A stretch of 64,000 nucleotides of DNA from Ga0077555 sp046154645 (lineage in GTDB: Bacteria; Pseudomonadota; Alphaproteobacteria; Rhizobiales; Hyphomicrobiaceae): contig JBJXDZ010000047.1 of NCBI GenBank assembly GCA_046154645.1, forward strand, positions 20,452-84,451, in the 5' to 3' direction. Each line of letters opens with the position of its first letter. The first letter of the stretch is position 1. Under the pieces are notes generated by a model. It did not search any database. It was not told the origin of the DNA and saw nothing but the letters and a program-made list of their open reading frames with translations. This document shows positions 60,971-64,000 of this stretch, one piece after another. Position numbers and translations under genes: made by a program.

Positions 60971-62183
60971 GCCCTTGCCTGGGTCGCGGCAAAGTCACCG
61001 TGAACGTCGAGCCAACGCCCTGTGTGGAGCGGATCTGCAGCATCCCCTGGTGGCGGTTGACAATGTGCTTGACGATGGCGAGGCCTAGCCCTGTGCCGCC
61101 GCGTTCGCGGCTGTCCTTGGCACTGACGCGGTAGAAGCGTTCGGTCAACCGCGGCAGATGCTCAGGCGCGATCCCGATCCCGTCATCGGACACGTCCAGG
61201 GCAATCCTGCCGGCCTCCTGGCGGACGTGGACGTCCACCCGCCCGCCCTTGCGGCCATACTTGATGGCGTTCTGGATCAGGTTCTGGGCCACCTGCGCCA
61301 GCTCGTCACGGTCTCCGATAACGAGTACCGGGCCGTGGCCGACCTCGACGGACAATTCAATCGGGACAGCTTTAGCCAGCGGCAGCAACATATCCACCAC
61401 GTCCTCGACCACGGGCACCAGATCGATGGTGTCCTGCGGCGCCACGTGCTCGCGCATCTCGATGCGGCTCAGCGACAGCAGATCATCGATCAGGCGCGCC
61501 ATGCGCTCAGCCTCCCCCTGCATGATGGGCAGGAAGCGTGCACGCGCCACGGGATCGTCCTTGGCGGCCCCCTGCAGGGTCTCGACGAAGCCTTTGAGGG
61601 AGGCAAGCGGAGTGCGCAGTTCATGACTGGCGTTGGCGACGAAATCGGCTCGGAGGCGCGCCAACTGGCCTTGTTCGGTGAGGTCACGGAACACCACCAG
61701 CAGTGCCGGGCCGTTGGCGCTGGCGAGATCGGACAGCAACGGCGTCACCTGTCCCGTCAGCACCCGCTCGACGGGCACCGGGATGTGCATCTCGAAGCTC
61801 TGTGCCACCCCGGTTGCAAACGTCCGTTCCACCGCAGCGAGCAACTCAGGGGCTCGGCTGATCTGCGAAATGTGTTGCCCGGTCTCGCACTGAAACAGGC
61901 CGCGAAGGGCGACGTTGCCATCCAGCACGAGACGATCGTGATTGAGCACCAGCGCCGGATCGAGCAGGCCGGTGAGCATCGCTGCCCACAATGGCCGGTT
62001 ATCGCCGCCGGGATGCGATTGCTCCTGCGACGGCAATGGCTGGCCGGCGCCCGGCTCCCGCAACAGGCCTTTGCGCATCAGTTGGGCCACGCCGCGGGCG
62101 AGACCCGAACGCACGCGCAGGCGGATCACACCGGTGCGCGCCGGAAGCTGCTCCAGCCATCGTCGCAGCGCTCCATCCATCAT
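60966..62183 (-). CDS. phoR: Phosphate regulon sensor kinase without evident membrane anchor
   Basis: A 405-residue histidine kinase. Seen: a PAS-like region (about 65-170), the H-box FVANASHELRTPLASLKGF with His187, N-box QNLIQNAIKYG, DDGIGIAPEHLPRLTERFY and GGTGLGLAIVKHIVNRH. The position before pstS and the partner phoB identify it as PhoR. The first 60 residues are arginine-rich and contain no hydrophobic helix, whereas most PhoR proteins carry one or two N-terminal membrane helices, so it may be cytoplasmic or held at the membrane by PhoU/Pst. Confidence 0.9.
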   Translation of the reverse strand: MMDGALRRWLEQLPARTGVIRLRVRSGLARGVAQLMRKGLLREPGAGQPLPSQEQSHPGGDNRPLWAAMLTGLLDPALVLNHDRLVLDGNVALRGLFQCETGQHISQISRAPELLAAVERTFATGVAQSFEMHIPVPVERVLTGQVTPLLSDLASANGPALLVVFRDLTEQGQLARLRADFVANASHELRTPLASLKGFVETLQGAAKDDPVARARFLPIMQGEAERMARLIDDLLSLSRIEMREHVAPQDTIDLVPVVEDVVDMLLPLAKAVPIELSVEVGHGPVLVIGDRDELAQVAQNLIQNAIKYGRKGGRVDVHVRQEAGRIALDVSDDGIGIAPEHLPRLTERFYRVSAKDSRERGGTGLGLAIVKHIVNRHQGMLQIRSTQGVGSTFTVTLPRPRQGQ

Positions 62184-62284
62184 CGCCAGGCCTGTTGATT
62201 GGTCCGCATTGCGAGGACCCTATGCCGGGCCACCCGGATATGGCCACCGCCCGAAGCTCGAACGGCTCCAACCGCCCAAGGTCG

Positions 62285-62359
62285 TGGTGAGCGGGGAGGG
62301 GATCGAACCCTCGACCACATGATTAAAAGTCACGTGCTCTACCACTGAGCTACCCGCCC
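62285..62359 (-). tRNA. tRNA-Lys (anticodon TTT)
   Basis: Reading the minus strand gives a full cloverleaf of 75 bases: 7-bp acceptor stem (GGGCGGG with CCCGCTC, one G-U), D arm with AGCTCAGTGGTAGAGC, anticodon stem CGTGA/TCATG with loop CTTTTAA (anticodon TTT, plus-strand positions 62335-62337), a variable loop, and a T arm GAGGGTTCGATCCCCTC. The 3' A-CCA end is encoded. It is single, with no other tRNA next to it. Confidence 0.95.
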
Positions 62360-62752
62360 GCTCGGCGGTGCTTGTAGTCGCGTTCCCTGAGCCTGACAAG
62401 GCACGTGGTCAGCCCGTAGCCAGCCGCGTGCGACTTGGGTCGCACGTACGGCGGCTAAGTCCCTGCGCGGCGCCAGCGGCAGCATCCTCATAAGCACGGC
62501 CTGAAGCCACCGATATCCGGCCGGTGAGCGCGTCCTGCCGGCACACGCCGTCCATCCTGGAGGGCATTTGCAAGGCAATGGAATTCTCTGCATGCTGCAT
62601 CGCACAAGTTCACCTTTCATCACGCCTTGGTGAGGCGCGCTTCCCTTCGCCGGCGAATAGGCCTAGGTATCGGCTCACGGGGCGCAACGACCCCGGCACG
62701 AGCCTATATTATCAAAAATAATCAACACGTTGCGATCAAGGAGCCCAACACC
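62360..62752. other. Intergenic stretch between tRNA-Lys and the repeat protein
   Basis: The 393 bases hold the tRNA-Lys promoter at the left and the leader of the small repeat-protein gene at the right, including a short AT-rich block (62705-62730) and the ribosome site AAGGAG at 62738-62743. No gene of its own is seen. Confidence 0.5.
62371..62399 (-). promoter_or_regulatory. Candidate sigma-70 promoter of tRNA-Lys
   Basis: On the minus strand TTGTCA (62399-62394) is followed after 17 bases by TACAAG (62376-62371, four of six to TATAAT). The tRNA 5' end lies 12 bases downstream of the -10. Confidence 0.5.
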
Positions 62753-63010
62753 ATGAAGAGCATTTTTGCCACCCTCATCGCGCTCGGCCTCATCACCGGC
62801 GCAGCCCAGGCCCGCAATCCGCAGGACATCTTCACGGATCTGCAGCGTACGGCGCCGAAAAGCATCTTCGACCAACTGAACGAGACGGCGCCGCGCACGA
62901 TCTTCGATGACATTCGGGACAGCGCCCCGCGCAGCATCTTCGATGACATCCGCGACAGCGCGCCGCGCTCGGATGGCGTGTTCGGCGAGCTGGAGCGCAA
63001 TGCGCCATAA
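62753..63010 (+). CDS. Small secreted protein of five 12-residue repeats
   Basis: An 85-residue protein with a signal peptide (residues 1-20, ending GAAQA) and a mature part made of five imperfect 12-residue units, consensus x-I-F-D-D-I-R-D-S-A-P-R: residues 25-36, 37-48, 49-60, 61-72 and a variant at 73-85. Each unit has I/V-F and A-P at fixed places. Units 3 and 4 (62897-62968) are nearly identical in DNA also, so the array has grown by duplication recently. I recognise no family. The ribosome site AAGGAG is nine bases from the ATG. A strong hairpin follows the stop. Confidence 0.78.
   Translation: MKSIFATLIALGLITGAAQARNPQDIFTDLQRTAPKSIFDQLNETAPRTIFDDIRDSAPRSIFDDIRDSAPRSDGVFGELERNAP
62897..62968 (+). 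repeat. Tandem 36-bp repeat inside the secreted-protein gene
   Basis: Two adjacent 36-base units (62897-62932 and 62933-62968) coding for T/S-I-F-D-D-I-R-D-S-A-P-R, identical at nearly all bases; the flanking units are more diverged but keep the same 36-base phase. Confidence 0.8.
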
Positions 63011-63036
63011 CGCCTGAACGCATTGGCTAGGGCGAG

Positions 63037-63064
63037 GGCCCGGCGGGAGCGATCCTGCCGGGCC
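63037..63064 (+). terminator. Strong hairpin downstream of the repeat-protein gene
   Basis: A 12-bp stem (GGCCCGGCGGGA with TCCTGCCGGGCC, one G-T pair) closed by the tetraloop GCGA, 27 bases after the stop codon. The bases after it include TT and TTT but no long T-run, so it is a probable rather than classical intrinsic terminator. Confidence 0.55.
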
Positions 63065-63183
63065 TTCGGCGTTTGGCAAACCGGACGCATTCTGCGTTGC
63101 ATCCTCAGCGCCAGCAATAAGTTCCCTTGGCAACAGCCCAGATGCTACTATCTAACACGCATCTGTTTCAGCTTGGATATGGC

Positions 63184-64000
63184 ATGGCCCTGCTTCTCGA
63201 CGGCGCCCTCGGCGCCCGCGACATGATCGACCCCTTCGGCCGCCACGTCACCTATCTGCGGGTGTCGGTGACGGACCGCTGCGACTTCCGCTGCGTCTAT
63301 TGCATGTCGGAGCACATGGCGTTCCTGCCCAAGCGCGACTTGCTGACCTTGGAGGAGCTCGACCGGCTGTGCTCGGCGTTCGTCGCCAAGGGCGTCCGCA
63401 AACTCAGGATCACCGGTGGCGAGCCGCTGGTGCGCAAGAACATCCTGTGGCTGTTCGAGGCGCTGTCGCGGCATCTGAAAACCGGTGCGCTGGATGAGCT
63501 GACCTTGACCACCAACGGCAGCCAGCTGCCGAAATATGCCCAATCACTCAAGGGCTTGGGCGTCAAGCGCATCAACGTCTCGCTCGACACGCTGAAGCCA
63601 GACCGCTTCAAGGCGATCACCCGCTGGGGCGATTTTTCGGGCGTCATGGGCGGCATCGACGCCGCCGAGAAGGCCGGATTGCAGGTCAAGCTCAACGCGG
63701 TGGCGCTGAAAGGCGTCAACGAGGACGAGATCGCGGACCTGGTTCGCTTTGCCCACGGCCGCGGCTTCGATCTGACGCTGATCGAGACCATGCCGCTCGG
63801 CGACATCGACGGCGACCGCACCGACCAGTACCTGCCGCTGTCGATGGTGCGCGCCCGGCTGCGCAAAACCTGGACGCTGGACGACACCGACTACAAGACC
63901 GGCGGCCCCGCCCGCTACTACACCGTGGCCGAAACCGGCCGGCGCATCGGCTTCATCACGCCGATGACCCATAACTTCTGCGAAAGCTGCAACCGCGTGC
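63184..64000 (+). CDS. moaA: GTP 3',8-cyclase MoaA (truncated by window end)
   Basis: Partial: 272 codons are present and the 3' end lies beyond the window. MoaA is the radical-SAM enzyme that starts molybdopterin synthesis from GTP. Seen: VTDRCDFRCVYCM (the C-x-x-x-C-x-x-C cluster), LRITGGEPLVRKNI, TTNGSQL, RINVSLDTLKPDRF, and at the edge NFCESCNRV, the first cysteines of the second cluster. The ATG at 63184 has GGA seven bases upstream; an internal ATG at 63223 is less likely. It suits the Mo-hydroxylase encoded in the same window. Confidence 0.93.
   Translation, partial: MALLLDGALGARDMIDPFGRHVTYLRVSVTDRCDFRCVYCMSEHMAFLPKRDLLTLEELDRLCSAFVAKGVRKLRITGGEPLVRKNILWLFEALSRHLKTGALDELTLTTNGSQLPKYAQSLKGLGVKRINVSLDTLKPDRFKAITRWGDFSGVMGGIDAAEKAGLQVKLNAVALKGVNEDEIADLVRFAHGRGFDLTLIETMPLGDIDGDRTDQYLPLSMVRARLRKTWTLDDTDYKTGGPARYYTVAETGRRIGFITPMTHNFCESCNRV

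Noticed and set aside
62897..62968. CRISPR-like repeat
   Set aside because: Repeats are directly adjacent, in phase with codons and without spacers; they are coding tandem repeats.
63081..63104. Third copy of the palindromic repeat seen around the DUF2628 gene
   Set aside because: Only the two stem arms match (GGATGC and GCGTCCGG); the loop is 10 instead of 7 bases and the flanks differ, so it may be chance.

Overview
The window reads as chromosomal DNA of a GC-rich alphaproteobacterium, most likely of the Hyphomicrobiales (Rhizobiales). The arguments are gene order and family content: a divergent recG / sdhE-mfd locus, a phoR-pstS-pstC-pstA-pstB-phoU-phoB cluster with an unusually long PstA, a DUF2628 gene between hisB and hisH, and many single-copy catabolic oxidoreductases, a CoA-transferase and ABC importers. 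I cannot name the genus. Gene density is high. I see no insertion sequence, prophage, CRISPR array or rRNA gene. There is one tRNA gene (tRNA-Lys).

Layout. 1-8 kb: DUF1993 protein, flavin monooxygenase, MFS carrier, then a tight plus-strand run of metY-like O-acetylhomoserine sulfhydrylase, alpha/beta hydrolase and a PrdB-like selenoprotein whose reading frame is crossed by one UGA (6688-6690), followed by a convergent RidA gene. 8-16 kb: beta-hydroxyacid dehydrogenase, a membrane-anchored orphan, GMC oxidoreductase, small membrane protein, GNAT/CelD-like acyltransferase, two small secreted proteins, acylphosphatase and gamma-glutamyltransferase. 16-24 kb: ABM-domain protein, periplasmic msrB-msrA pair, cNMP-patatin protein with an altered oxyanion motif, and a three-gene glycan unit (two glycosyltransferases and a flippase). 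24-31.5 kb: second beta-hydroxyacid dehydrogenase, SDR, dgoK-dgoA, an orphan THI5-like binding protein, and a Tat-exported two-subunit molybdenum hydroxylase. 31.6-36.5 kb: hisB-DUF2628-hisH with palindromic repeats flanking the DUF2628 gene, amidase, cutA, nadK, sulfotransferase. 36.5-42.6 kb: mfd, sdhE, recG. 42.7-54.1 kb: an unrecognised 535-residue protein, then a long plus-strand cluster of a dipeptide/opine-type ABC importer followed by thioesterase, class IV aminotransferase, metallophosphoesterase and class III CoA-transferase. 54.2-62.2 kb: the phosphate regulon. 62.2-64 kb: tRNA-Lys, a small secreted protein built of five 12-residue repeats, and moaA cut off by the window edge.

How it works together. 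The phosphate block is a complete uptake and sensing module. The two-subunit Mo-hydroxylase needs molybdopterin, and moaA, the first enzyme of that pathway, lies in the same window. The selenoprotein implies that the genome encodes SelA, SelB, tRNA-Sec and SelD elsewhere.

The observation I rate highest is the PrdB-like selenoprotein: the frame continues on both sides of the UGA, a U-x-x-C motif sits at the place of the selenocysteine in D-proline reductase, a hairpin of bacterial SECIS geometry follows the UGA, and the protein carries an extra C-terminal region without any PrdA partner nearby. Second-tier observations are the repeat-flanked DUF2628 gene inside the his genes, the five-repeat secreted protein, and the altered oxyanion-hole motif of the patatin protein. 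Everything here is by eye; no database search was run.
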